A stretch of 64,000 bases of DNA from DATDPM01 sp963841995 (GCA_963841995.1 CAWJEX010000017.1:186001-250000), one strand, 5' to 3'; shown: positions 18,028 through 26,314, counted from the first letter of the stretch. Translations and numbers: made by a program. The notes: generated by a model from the sequence alone, not told the origin.

Positions 18028-18231
18028 ATGACCGTAGACCGTGCCGTAATGGCCTTTGCCGGAACCTTGATCCTTCTGAGCCTCGTCCTCAGCCAGATCC
18101 ACAGCCCGTATTGGCTTCTCTTCACCGCATTCGTCGGCGCCAATCTTTTGCAATCGTCGTTTACCGGTTTCTGCCCGGCGGCGATGGCTTTCAAGCGATT
18201 GGGAGTGCGCCCGGGAAGCGCATTCCCATGA
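18028..18231 (+). CDS. DUF2892 (YgaP-type transmembrane) protein
   Basis: This 67-residue protein consists of two membrane helices (about residues 7-24 and 30-47) and the conserved FTGFCPA segment. Proteins of this family are often fused to, or sit beside, rhodanese sulfurtransferases and other persulfide-handling enzymes. It starts 20 bases after the repressor stop behind AAAGGA and is probably co-transcribed with it. Its Cys may take part in sulfur relay, which is inference. Confidence 0.8.
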   Translation: MTVDRAVMAFAGTLILLSLVLSQIHSPYWLLFTAFVGANLLQSSFTGFCPAAMAFKRLGVRPGSAFP

Positions 18232-18374
18232 TTTCACACTGATCAGTTGCATGGTAAAAATGACCGCTTTCATGCGTTGGGTTGTTCTGTTGTTTGCATG
18301 CATCCACCTCACAGTGCGACCGCGATTAGCGAAGCGGCATATCCTGGGGTCTACCCGAGTAAGGTCGAGGAAGG

Positions 18375-19613
18375 ATGAAGATGGACGACCGCTTTATTCG
18401 TCATCCGCTCACCAGACGGTTCTTGCTCGGCCAGGCCGGCATGGTGGCCCTCGCGTTCGCAACAGCGCCGGCATGGGCGCAGACGATCACCGATCTTCCG
18501 TTGCCCGGGGGACCCGGCGGGCGGCCGATCACGACCGCCTTTCCACAAAAGGGTGCGATGATTCTGCAGCGGTCGCGGCCGCCGCTGCTCGAAACGCCGT
18601 TCGAGGTTTTCGACAAGAACGTCTTTACGCCGAACAACCGGTTCTATGTGCGCTGGCACTGGGCAGTAATCCCGACCGAGGTCGACGTCGATAAGTTCCG
18701 TCTGGTGGTCCGCGGTCACGTCAACGAGGTTCTCTCTCTGTCGCTGACGGACATACTAGCCTTGCCTCCGGTGGAGATAACCGCCGTCAACCAATGCTCG
18801 GGCAATTCGCGTGGTTTCTTCGAGCCCCGCGTCGCCGGCGGTCAGTGGGCGAACGGTGCCATGGGCAACGCCCGCTGGACCGGGGTCCGGCTCAAAGACG
18901 TGCTGGATCGAGCCGGTGTGAAGGCGGGAACCATGCAGGTGCGCTTCAACGGCCTGGACGAACCGGTCGTGTCCGGTGGACCGGATTTCATGAAATCACT
19001 GGACATCGATCACGCCCGCGACGACGAGGTGATGATCGCCTATGCCATGAACGGGCAGCAGCTGCCTCTTCTGAACGGATTTCCTCTGCGGCTGGTCGTC
19101 CCCGGCTGGTACGCGACCTATTGGGTCAAAATGCTGAACGATATCGAGGTGCTGGACGAGCCCGACGATAATTTTTGGATGAAAACCGCCTACACCATTC
19201 CCGATACGCCTCATGCCAACATGAACCCGGGCGAAACGGGCATCGCGATGGTGCCGATCAATCGAATGGTTCCCCGCTCCTTCATCACCAACATCGAGTC
19301 CGGCGAGACGGTGCATGCTGGCGCGCCGACGCTCGCGCGCGGAATCGCCTTCGGCGGCGACACCGGCGTTGCGCGCGTCGATTTATCGAGCGATAGCGGC
19401 AGGACCTGGCAGGCCGCAAAACTTGGGAAGGACGAGGGCAAGTATGGGTTCCGGCAGTGGGAAGCCCGGTTCACGCTGCCCGCCCGCGGCAACTATACGC
19501 TGATGGTTCGCTGCACCAACAACAATGGTGTGGCGCAACCCGACCGGTCCAACTGGAACCCGGCAGGATTTATGCGCAACGTCATCGAAGCAACCTCTGT
19601 TGTCGCGGCCTGA
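18375..19613 (+). CDS. sorA: Sulfite dehydrogenase, molybdopterin subunit (SorA/SoxC type)
   Basis: The product is 412 residues. A Tat signal (TRRFLLGQAG, then a hydrophobic stretch ending at PAWAQ) sends it folded to the periplasm. The sulfite-oxidase fold carries the Mo-ligand Cys in AVNQCSGNSRGFF, followed by the cofactor-pocket segment GNARWTGVRLKDVL, and ends with the Mo-co dimerisation domain (VARVDLSSDSGRTW onward). It oxidises sulfite to sulfate and passes electrons to the cytochrome c gene that follows 13 bases downstream. The ATG at 18375 has GGAAGG at close range. SoxC is an alternative assignment, but no sox genes are nearby. Confidence 0.87.
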   Translation: MKMDDRFIRHPLTRRFLLGQAGMVALAFATAPAWAQTITDLPLPGGPGGRPITTAFPQKGAMILQRSRPPLLETPFEVFDKNVFTPNNRFYVRWHWAVIPTEVDVDKFRLVVRGHVNEVLSLSLTDILALPPVEITAVNQCSGNSRGFFEPRVAGGQWANGAMGNARWTGVRLKDVLDRAGVKAGTMQVRFNGLDEPVVSGGPDFMKSLDIDHARDDEVMIAYAMNGQQLPLLNGFPLRLVVPGWYATYWVKMLNDIEVLDEPDDNFWMKTAYTIPDTPHANMNPGETGIAMVPINRMVPRSFITNIESGETVHAGAPTLARGIAFGGDTGVARVDLSSDSGRTWQAAKLGKDEGKYGFRQWEARFTLPARGNYTLMVRCTNNNGVAQPDRSNWNPAGFMRNVIEATSVVAA

Positions 19614-19626
19614 GGAGAACCATTCT

Positions 19627-19956
19627 GTGTCCCGCAGGTTATTGCCGCTCGCGCTCCTGATGTCTGCGCTTCTCGCGCCGATGCCTAGTCGGGCCACGCC
19701 ACCCCTCACGCTGAAGTCGGTCAAGGTGGAGCTCCCGGACAGCGGGAGGATGTTTCCCGGTCCAGGATCGGATGCGGTCAACAACAATTGCCTAGCCTGT
19801 CACTCCGCCGGCATGGTGCTGAACCAGCCGGTGATGCCGAAGGCGGCATGGCAGGCGGAGGTCAACAAGATGATCCGCGTTTACAAGGCTCCAGTGGCCG
19901 AGGAAAACGTGGCTTCCATCGTCGACTACCTGACAAGCATCAAGGGCGAAAAATAG
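19627..19956 (+). CDS. sorB: Sulfite dehydrogenase cytochrome c subunit (SorB-like)
   Basis: The product is 109 residues from a GTG start with GAGGAG upstream. A signal peptide (LLPLALLMSALLAP) is followed by a single haem c motif, NNCLACH, and a Met at a suitable distance (VMPKAAW) as the sixth ligand. It is small, as SorB is, and directly follows the molybdenum subunit. It should take electrons from SorA in the periplasm. Maturation depends on the Ccm system encoded at 36225-42962. Confidence 0.87.
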   Translation: MSRRLLPLALLMSALLAPMPSRATPPLTLKSVKVELPDSGRMFPGPGSDAVNNNCLACHSAGMVLNQPVMPKAAWQAEVNKMIRVYKAPVAEENVASIVDYLTSIKGEK

Positions 19957-19969
19957 AGCGGAGACGGCT

Positions 19970-20239
19970 GCCGAGGTTTCGGCGGCTCGACCAAGTGCAG
20001 CTCTGTCGGCGGCACATCGAGCGCGAAGGATGGAAAGTCGTCGCGATCTACACCGATCGCGCGATCAGCGGCTCCGTTAAGCAGCGCCCTGAATATCAAA
20101 AGCTCCTGCGCGGCGTGCAGGAACGCAAGTTCGACCTGGTGGTGGCCGAAGCGCTCGACAGACTTTCCTGTGACCAGGAGGACACCGCCGCACTGTTCAA
20201 GCGCCTTTCGTTTTCCGGCATCAAGTTGATCACTCGGAC
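19970..20239 (+). pseudogene. Serine recombinase/resolvase, fragment of the catalytic domain
   Basis: The frame from about 19970 translates to RRHIEREGWKVVAIYTDRAI and on to EALDRLSCDQEDTAALFKRL, the middle of a large serine recombinase N-terminal domain. The segment with the nucleophile Ser is missing at the front, and the whole C-terminal half is gone. Its end is fused to an IS701 transposase fragment. It may be a leftover of the integration module of the island to its right. Confidence 0.8.
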
Positions 20240-20719
20240 GAGTGGCTGCTGATCGAGTGGCCCAAGGGCGCGGACGAGCCGACTAAATATTGGCTATCGA
20301 CGCTGGCACGAGACATCGCCTTCAACCGGTTGGTCGATCTCGCCAAGCTGCGCTGGCGCATCGAGCGCGATTACCAGGAGCTCAAGCAAGAACTCGGGCT
20401 TGGACACTTTGAAGGTCGAGGATGGCGAGGCTTCCACCACCACGCCACGCTCTGCATCGCCGCTTATGGATTCCCGATCTCCGAGCGGGAGACGATTCCC
20501 CCCTCAGGACCTCGTGCCGCCGCGAGCTTCCCGCAGCTTGCGTTTCCCGTCGGCTATCGACCCCGAGGCGCTGCCGATCATGCCCGAACGTCACATCCCG
20601 AACTCGATCGCAACCCTGCGCCGGCGACTGATCGTCGTCCTCGCCCAGCGCTTGCCGAGATGCCCTTGCTGCGCCCGAAAAATCGCACGCAGCAAGTCTC
20701 TCGTCTGATGACGCAGTAA
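20236..20719 (+). pseudogene. IS701-family transposase, C-terminal fragment with frameshift
   Basis: DEWLLIEWPKG, WLSTL and then LRWRIERDYQELKQELGLGH, GRGWRGFHHH and AAYGF are the C-terminal third of IS701-family (DDE) transposases. After RETIPPSGP the family sequence continues in another frame as EALPIMPERHIPNSIATLRR and LPRCPCC, so a frameshift lies near 20510-20560. The N-terminal two thirds are absent; the fragment abuts the recombinase remnant. Confidence 0.85.
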
Positions 20720-20726
20720 GACTAGA

Positions 20727-20912
20727 TGGGGAATAGGTGGCGGCGCGCCGCTATTCACGATGCCAGCTATCCCGACCAAATTTCGCGTCGGTTACCCTGA
20801 TGGTTACCCGAGTTAAAAACTTGGCCAAAATCGCGACGATTATCGTGACATAATACGTTGATATTATTGGCGTCCCCGGGGCAATTCGAACGCCCGACCC
20901 CAGGTTTAGGAA
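20727..20912. repeat. Island-flanking direct repeat, left copy, with partial tRNA-Arg
   Basis: This 186-bp sequence is about 96% identical to 22692-22878. Its right part (20836-20912) is the 3' half of tRNA-Arg(CCT), from the anticodon loop to the acceptor end, and the rest matches the sequence downstream of the intact tRNA. It is best read as the far attachment site left when an element integrated at the tRNA gene. Its T-loop is the normal seven bases. Confidence 0.85.
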
Positions 20913-21045
20913 GAGAGAGCTTTGTGGGGCTTGTGCCGAAGGGAGGGCGGAGCCCGACCGACGAGGTAGCCCACGCACATCTCCTTGTGCAGCCGGTTCT
21001 CTTGTTTGAGACTGACGTGAACCCGATGACAGTGACCTAAAGAGG

Positions 21046-21693
21046 TTACTCAAACTCTGCAATATCGTCGGTATTTGGCACCCGGCGCGCGACAAAGAGA
21101 CCGATTATCCGCGCTCCCGGAAAACAATCCGCCAGCACGTGTTGCATCGCCTTGAAGTGGCAACCGGTTGTTAGAACGTCATCGAAAACGATAATCGTAT
21201 TGTCGCGGACCGGTTGCGTAAGCTGAGCATTAACGATGTAGCTCTCAATCAATTCGCGAATGGTCGGTCGAATTTCACTTTCGTGCGCTGCAGCCATATT
21301 CTGACGCTGGGTTATGATCTCTCGGATATCGATGTCGAAGCCGTCGCCCATTCTCCTCAGCGTTTGCACGAGGCGGTCATCGTAGCCTGGATCGGTCGGC
21401 ATCTTTGAGGGCGGCACAGGGACAAAGGTTGCCTCCTCGATGTCTCTACGTCCTATGACGTGCCTCGGTTCCTCCGCGACGGTCTGGATCGCCCGCACCT
21501 TGTGCCGCCACTCAGGGCGCCCGCGGCGATCCATAGATTTTTTAAAATTCAGAATCAGATTGTTTGTATCGCCCGCGGCAAAACCACCTCGGGCCGTGTA
21601 TTCGCCGAGGTAGTAACACCTATCGCCTTGTTCGAGAAACGAATGGTCGCTCCTGGTAAGGTCGTCGATCTTACTCAGGCGGTCGTAAAGCAA
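21046..21693 (-). CDS. Phosphoribosyltransferase-like protein (ShosT-like)
   Basis: The protein has 215 residues. Near the C-terminus, IIVFDDVLTTGCHFKAM is a PRPP-binding loop of type I phosphoribosyltransferases (acidic pair followed by TTG), followed by the RIIGLFVARR strand. The N-terminal 100 residues are not similar to ComF and have no zinc-ribbon Cys. The start is TTG at 21693, three bases after the stop of the DprA-like gene, so the two are one operon. A PRTase paired with a DprA homologue is the composition of the ShosTA toxin-antitoxin/antiphage system, in which the PRTase is the toxin. Assignment rests on this pairing. Confidence 0.72.
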   Translation of the reverse strand: MLYDRLSKIDDLTRSDHSFLEQGDRCYYLGEYTARGGFAAGDTNNLILNFKKSMDRRGRPEWRHKVRAIQTVAEEPRHVIGRRDIEEATFVPVPPSKMPTDPGYDDRLVQTLRRMGDGFDIDIREIITQRQNMAAAHESEIRPTIRELIESYIVNAQLTQPVRDNTIIVFDDVLTTGCHFKAMQHVLADCFPGARIIGLFVARRVPNTDDIAEFE

Positions 21694-21696
21694 CGG

Positions 21697-22629
21697 CTAG
21701 TTACCATTCGTCGAGGAATCCAGAAGGTGCCTACGGATGTCGTCGTAATCGCGGACGCGGATGGCACCGCGCTCTGCGAATTTAGCAGGCCACGTTATGT
21801 CGTCACGCTGGAAACAGCTATCGAGGATAAAGAGCTTGCGGCGTTGGTCTAGTGCCGCGCGAGCCTGATAAAGCGTCCCGGAAGTCTCGCTCGCCTCGAC
21901 GATGATCGTGCCGAGCGTAAGCGCCGACATCGTGATATTTCTTTCGGGGAAGAAGAACCTGTTCGCGCGCGGGTCTTTCGCCTCCAAATAACGCAATACG
22001 GGTACCTGACTGAGTACGAGAAACTCTTCGCCGATCCGCTTCTGAAGCGCCTCATTTTCCTTCGGATACACGCGGTTTAACGGTGTTCCGAGGACCGCGA
22101 TAGTTTTGCCGCCCATCTCGATGGCCGTCGTGTGCGCCGCGGTATCGATGCCCTTCGCTAGACCGGAGACAATGGTATATCCGTCCGCAACCAAATTTTT
22201 GACAAGCTTGCGAGTTCTAGCGATACCGTCGTCCGACGGCTTGCGCGTTCCAACCACCGCAACGGACCGCGTCTCGACGAGATCCCACCAACCTCGGTAG
22301 TACAGAAGCTCGATCGGGTGTTCCGCATCACGCAGCTTTTTCGGATATTCTCCGGCACCGTGAACACGGACACCGAACTCTGGAACGCCGCCCTTGCGCA
22401 TCAGTTCTAAGACGCGATCCGCACACTCCACGGCTATCTTTTCTTCTATGAAGTCGGACGGACGTGCGCCGATATCGCCGCGGAACATTTCGGCAATCTC
22501 TTTGAACGAAGCGTTCGGTCGGAGCCAGAGCGCCTCATATGCGCCAAGCTCGAGCAGCGGAGAGATCGCTCCCGATTGGAAGTCGTTAGTTTTCAGAGCA
22601 AGTTGCATCGAGCAATAGGATTTTAACAA
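21697..22629 (-). CDS. DprA/Smf-like Rossmann protein (ShosA-like)
   Basis: The product is 310 residues. After about 110 residues with no clear motif, the DprA fold is seen as VAVVGTRKPSDDG, IVSGLAKGIDTAAH, TIAVLGTPLNRVYPKEN, RNITMSALTLGTIIVEA and GTL. The chain ends soon after the Rossmann domain and lacks the C-terminal winged-helix domain of housekeeping DprA (about 360-380 residues). It is the first gene of a two-gene operon with the PRTase gene and sits alone with it between island repeats, not beside topA as housekeeping dprA often does. The likely role is antitoxin or sensor of a ShosTA-type system. Housekeeping DprA remains a weaker alternative. Confidence 0.75.
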   Translation of the reverse strand: MLKSYCSMQLALKTNDFQSGAISPLLELGAYEALWLRPNASFKEIAEMFRGDIGARPSDFIEEKIAVECADRVLELMRKGGVPEFGVRVHGAGEYPKKLRDAEHPIELLYYRGWWDLVETRSVAVVGTRKPSDDGIARTRKLVKNLVADGYTIVSGLAKGIDTAAHTTAIEMGGKTIAVLGTPLNRVYPKENEALQKRIGEEFLVLSQVPVLRYLEAKDPRANRFFFPERNITMSALTLGTIIVEASETSGTLYQARAALDQRRKLFILDSCFQRDDITWPAKFAERGAIRVRDYDDIRRHLLDSSTNGN

Positions 22630-22691
22630 TAAGATGGCGAATTGCCCAGCAGAGTTGGGCCTGCGACCCGGAGCGTGGAACCGTCTCCAGG

Positions 22692-22878
22692 TGGGGAATA
22701 TGTGGCGGCGCGCCGTTATTCACGATGCCGGCTATGCCGACCAAATTTCGCGTCGGTTACCCTGATGGTTACCCGAGTTAAAAACTTGGCCAGAATCGCG
22801 ACGATTATCGTGACATAATACGTTGATATTATTGGCGTCCCCGGGGCGATTTCGAACGCCCGACCCCAGGTTTAGGAA
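22692..22878. repeat. Island-flanking direct repeat, right copy
   Basis: This 187-bp repeat pairs with 20727-20912. It covers the 3' half of the intact tRNA-Arg gene and about 140 bases beyond it. Differences between copies are few and include one extra T in the tRNA T-loop of this copy. Together the repeats bound a segment of about 1.8 kb that holds only the DprA-like and PRTase genes. Confidence 0.85.
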
Positions 22879-22910
22879 ACCTGTGCTCTATCCAACTGAG
22901 CTACGGGGAC
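22833..22910 (-). tRNA. tRNA-Arg (anticodon CCT)
   Basis: The minus strand reads GTCCCCGTAGCTCAG at the 5' end, with acceptor GTCCCCG pairing with CGGGGAC, anticodon arm CAGGT-TTCCTAA-ACCTG, discriminator G and an encoded CCA. The T-stem GGGCG/CGCCC encloses TTCGAAAT, eight bases instead of seven. The D-arm and anticodon arm look normal. The 3' half is repeated at 20836-20912. Confidence 0.92.
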
Positions 22911-22991
22911 CCAACCCAATCCTATCATAACGAAAAATCGCAATCGTAAAGGACGCGCATAAACATTGCGTGCGTCTGCGGCTGGCCTTCG

Positions 22992-23519
22992 TCAATGCTG
23001 CGCGTTTTCGTGGCTGCGGCTCAAGGGGATCGAATAGACCAGGGAGAGGATTTCGGTGCCGGGATTGCGATTCCCCAACCCCGCATTCGAAATGTGAACG
23101 AGGCCGACGCCGAGCCTCGGACCATTGCTGAATTGATAATCGAATTCGCCGCCGGAACGGAATTCGACGTGATTTCCCAAATCCTTGCCGTTGCCGTTGG
23201 TGTAGTAGCCGACGGCGCTTCCGATCACCATCACGATTTTCTGTGTGAGGGGAATGTCGAAATGAAAGCCGCCATAGCCAAAGACTGCGCCGTCGGTGGT
23301 GAACTCGACGCCAAGCTTGGGATGGATAATCCAGACTCGCTGCGCCCGGTACTCCATGAAGAAGTCGCCGGCTTGATTATTGTGGAAGATGTCGTATTCC
23401 CCGACGCCAGCGGTGAGATAGGCGGGCTCTTCTGCCTGAGCCGACGCGGCCGAGAAGCAGATCATGGCCGCAATTACGGCCATGACGATCGATCTCAACC
23501 CCTGCCCCCTCCCCCGCAT
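22992..23519 (-). CDS. pagL: Lipid A 3-O-deacylase (PagL family)
   Basis: The 175-residue product has a signal peptide ending SAASAQA, then an eight-stranded barrel pattern. The PagL signature HISNAGLGNRNPGTE is present: His, Ser two residues later and Glu fourteen residues after the His give the same spacing as the catalytic triad of Pseudomonas PagL (His126, Ser128, Glu140). It sits in the outer membrane and removes the 3-linked acyl chain of lipid A, which changes host recognition and antibiotic entry. A second ATG 12 codons inside is also a possible start. Confidence 0.85.
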   Translation of the reverse strand: MRGRGQGLRSIVMAVIAAMICFSAASAQAEEPAYLTAGVGEYDIFHNNQAGDFFMEYRAQRVWIIHPKLGVEFTTDGAVFGYGGFHFDIPLTQKIVMVIGSAVGYYTNGNGKDLGNHVEFRSGGEFDYQFSNGPRLGVGLVHISNAGLGNRNPGTEILSLVYSIPLSRSHENAQH

Positions 23520-23604
23520 CCGCGCATCTTAGAAGAAAGGCCGTCATTCTGCCAAGGCACATGGCCGAGGCGTGCGAATTTACATCCCGGTTTCCAAAAG
23601 CTGT

Positions 23605-24552
23605 TCAGCCCAGTTTCTTCTTGAAGCGCTCGGTCGCGGAAACGAGGGCGGCGCGGATGCCGGGTTCCATGGCCGAATGGCCGGCTTTGGCGATGACCAC
23701 GTATTCGGCGGCCGGCCAGGCTAAGGCCAACTCGTCGGCGGTGGTGAGCGGGCAAACCATGTCGTAGCGGCCCTGGACGATGACGCAAGGAACATGGCGC
23801 ACCGGCGCGACACCGTCGAGCAACGCGTTCTCGGGCAGGAAGATCCGGTTGACGAAATAATGGGCTTCGATCCGTGCCAGGCCCAAGGCCATCCGGTCGC
23901 CGGAGAACGCCGCGACCGTTTCCGGGCTCGGCAGAAGGGTCGAACATGCGCCTTCATAGACGCTCCAGGCTCTGGCCGCCGGCATGTGAACGGCAGGATC
24001 GGGATTGATGAGCCGGCGGTGATAGTGGGTCAGGAGATCGCCGCGTTCGCTTTGCGGCAAATGACCGGCGAAATTCTCCCATTCCTGGGGAAAGAACCGC
24101 CGCATGCCGTAAAGAAACCACTCGATCTCCGATGGCCGGCAAAGAAAGATGCCGCGCAGGACAAAGCCAAGACAGCGATCAGGATGCGCCTCGCCATAGG
24201 CTAAGGCGAGCGTGCTCCCCCAGGATCCGCCGAAGACAAGCCAGCGATTGATCTTCAGATGTCTGCGGAGCCGTTCGATGTCGGCGACAAGGTCGCCGGT
24301 CGTGTTGTGATCGAGGCTTCCCAGAGGCGTCGAACGCCCGGCGCCGCGCTGATCGAAAATAACGATGCGATAAAACTTGGGATCGAAGAAGCGGCGATGC
24401 GCCGATACCGCTCCCGCGCCGGGACCGCCATGCAGAAAAAGCGCCGGGACGCCTTCCGGATTTCCGGTTTGTTCGTAATAGAGAACATGACCGTGGCCGA
24501 CGTCGAGCCGGCCAAAATCATAGGGCTCTATTTCGGGAAAGAGCTCGGTCAT
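23605..24552 (-). CDS. pip: Proline iminopeptidase
   Basis: This 315-residue alpha/beta hydrolase has the oxyanion motif LFLHGGPGAG, the DQRGAGRS segment, the nucleophile elbow VFGGSWGSTLAL, a cap domain with acidic and aromatic residues that recognises the N-terminal amine, and the catalytic Asp and His in QGRYDMVCP and KAGHSAMEP. It releases N-terminal proline from peptides in the cytoplasm. Length is typical (310-320). It is transcribed away from the nuclease gene. Confidence 0.93.
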   Translation of the reverse strand: MTELFPEIEPYDFGRLDVGHGHVLYYEQTGNPEGVPALFLHGGPGAGAVSAHRRFFDPKFYRIVIFDQRGAGRSTPLGSLDHNTTGDLVADIERLRRHLKINRWLVFGGSWGSTLALAYGEAHPDRCLGFVLRGIFLCRPSEIEWFLYGMRRFFPQEWENFAGHLPQSERGDLLTHYHRRLINPDPAVHMPAARAWSVYEGACSTLLPSPETVAAFSGDRMALGLARIEAHYFVNRIFLPENALLDGVAPVRHVPCVIVQGRYDMVCPLTTADELALAWPAAEYVVIAKAGHSAMEPGIRAALVSATERFKKKLG

Positions 24553-24601
24553 GGCGAGGCGAACTTTACGCGCCGACGCCGGCCTCGAAAAGCCCGCTAT
24601 A

Positions 24602-25482
24602 ATGCGGGCGATGGGCGGTTTTCAATCATCCCAATTTTGGAAACACGTGTCCAGGAAGTCCGTTGGGCTTTTCCTGCTGCTTGCGGTGCTTGCCCCGGCA
24701 TAGCGACACCAGCCGCGCCGCCGGCGACACCGGAAGACGGCGGCAAAGGCATCGTCCGGGAGATCGTCGACGGCGACACGCTGGTCATCGAGATAACAGA
24801 AACCGCAAGCGGAACGCCCGACATCGCCAAGCCGGGAAATCAAATTCAAATCCGCCTGGTCGGCATTCAAGCGCCGAAGCTGGCCTTGGGCCGTTCGAAC
24901 TTCCAGCCCTGGCCCTTGGCCGAGGAATCGAAGACCCCTCTTTCCGAATTGGCGATGAATAAGGCACTGCGCCTTTCCTTCGGCGGGCAAAAGATCAACC
25001 GCCACGGACGCTTCTTGGCGCAGCTTTACCGCGACGACGGATTGTGGATTCAAGGCGAGATGATCGGGCGCGGCATGGCCCGCGTTTATACCTTTGCCGA
25101 CCACCGAATGTTTGCCGATGATCTCTACAAGCGCGAGCGCGACGCGCGCGATGCAAAGCGCGGCATTTGGGCCGATCCATTCTACGCCGTGCGGAAGCCT
25201 GAACAGATGGATGACGAGGTTGGGACCTTTCAACTCGTCGAAGGCCAGATCAAAAGTGCTGCGGTCGTTCGCTCCCGCGGCTTCTTGAATTTCGGGGCCG
25301 ATTGGAAAAAGGATTTCACCGCAGTGATCGATCCCTTTGCTCAAGCACTGTTCCGCCGCGCCAAGATCGATATTGCGGAACTTGAAGGAAAACGGCTGCG
25401 GGTGCGGGGCTGGGTTTCGTTCTATCACCGCCCCGAAATCGAGATCACTCATCCGAAACAAATCGAGGTGCTGGAACCTTAG
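24602..25482 (+). pseudogene. Secreted staphylococcal-nuclease-like protein with a frame break after the signal peptide
   Basis: The frame from 24602 or 24611 encodes a clear signal peptide ending GLFLLLAVLAPA but stops at TAG 24701. The next residues of a sensible protein (TPAAPPATPEDGG, then GIVREIVDGDTLVIE) are in a second frame that runs to 25482. That frame has the SNase core: the GDT loop with its Asp, IRLVGIQAPK, RFLAQLYRDDG and the AKRGIW segment. Removing two bases at 24701 would join both parts. The mature frame has no start with a signal peptide of its own. Either the gene is broken or the sequence has an error here. Confidence 0.7.
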
Positions 25483-25495
25483 GGCCTAAGAATAC

Positions 25496-26314
25496 CTATG
25501 CTTCGGCCGCCTCGATAATGCGCCCGTCGGTATCGAAACAAGCCGCGACCAGCGGCCCGCCGAATCCGCAGCCGGCGTCGATGCCGGTCGTCACCGAGCT
25601 GGCGAAGATGCCGCGATGCTGGGGATCGAAACCGCGCACCACCATGCGGAAACCGGCATAGGGTTCGGCAAGTTTCGAGAACCCGGCCATGCCCCACCAG
25701 AAGCTGTCGGTTTGGGCCGACAAGGGGCGGGTTGGATCGATCCCCGCATTGACGAAGAGCAGCGCACCGTCATGGGTGCTGCCGCCGGATTCGGTAAAAG
25801 CGGCGCGGCGGAGAGCGGCGAACAGCGCGTCGTGTCCCAGCGACTGGCGCATTGCCGCGCGTAATCCGTTCGTCCAGCGGGTGATGCCGAGCGGCCCTTG
25901 GCGCGCCGCCTCGAGCCCCAACCTCGCCGTCCCGCCATAGGCGGTAAGGGTTGCTTCAATTCCCTGATCCAGCATCCACTGGAAAACTTCGGCGGGATTG
26001 GTGGCCATCTGCAATTGCAGGAGCTTCTGCCACATTTCTTCCTGAGCGCCGCGCAGGAATGCAATATCGCAGGCGAACATGCCGGGTTTTGCGAGAAGGG
26101 CGCGGCGAAAATCGAGAATTTCATCGACGGTGGCGCGAACGGCCGGGCCGCGGCCGATGATGTTGCCGAGATAGACAAGTCGATCGCCGTCGAGGAATTG
26201 CTCTCCGATACGACGATGAATAGCGGAAAGTTTTTCCGCTTCACCGTGAATCGAGGCGATAGCCCAGATTCGCCCTGCCCGCCGCAGGGTCGCAAAAATC
26301 TGATCGTCAGACAT
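25496..26314 (-). CDS. Metallophosphoesterase-like protein with altered metal-site motifs
   Basis: From the ATG at 26314 this is 272 residues. The phosphoesterase pattern is seen as IWAIASIHGEAEKL followed by DRLVYLGNIIGRG and later DAGCGFGGPLVAA. The canonical GDxHG and GDxxDRG motifs are changed to SIHGE and GNIIGRG, so several metal-binding Asp residues are missing, as in a subgroup common in alphaproteobacteria. Whether it is a catalyst is uncertain. The frame extends 20 codons further upstream without support. It lies between the nuclease and CarD genes. Confidence 0.7.
   Translation of the reverse strand: MSDDQIFATLRRAGRIWAIASIHGEAEKLSAIHRRIGEQFLDGDRLVYLGNIIGRGPAVRATVDEILDFRRALLAKPGMFACDIAFLRGAQEEMWQKLLQLQMATNPAEVFQWMLDQGIEATLTAYGGTARLGLEAARQGPLGITRWTNGLRAAMRQSLGHDALFAALRRAAFTESGGSTHDGALLFVNAGIDPTRPLSAQTDSFWWGMAGFSKLAEPYAGFRMVVRGFDPQHRGIFASSVTTGIDAGCGFGGPLVAACFDTDGRIIEAAEA

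Noticed and set aside
21697..22629. Reading the DprA-like gene as the housekeeping competence gene
   Set aside because: It lacks the C-terminal winged helix, sits in a repeat-flanked island and is coupled to a phosphoribosyltransferase. A search for another dprA in the genome would settle it.
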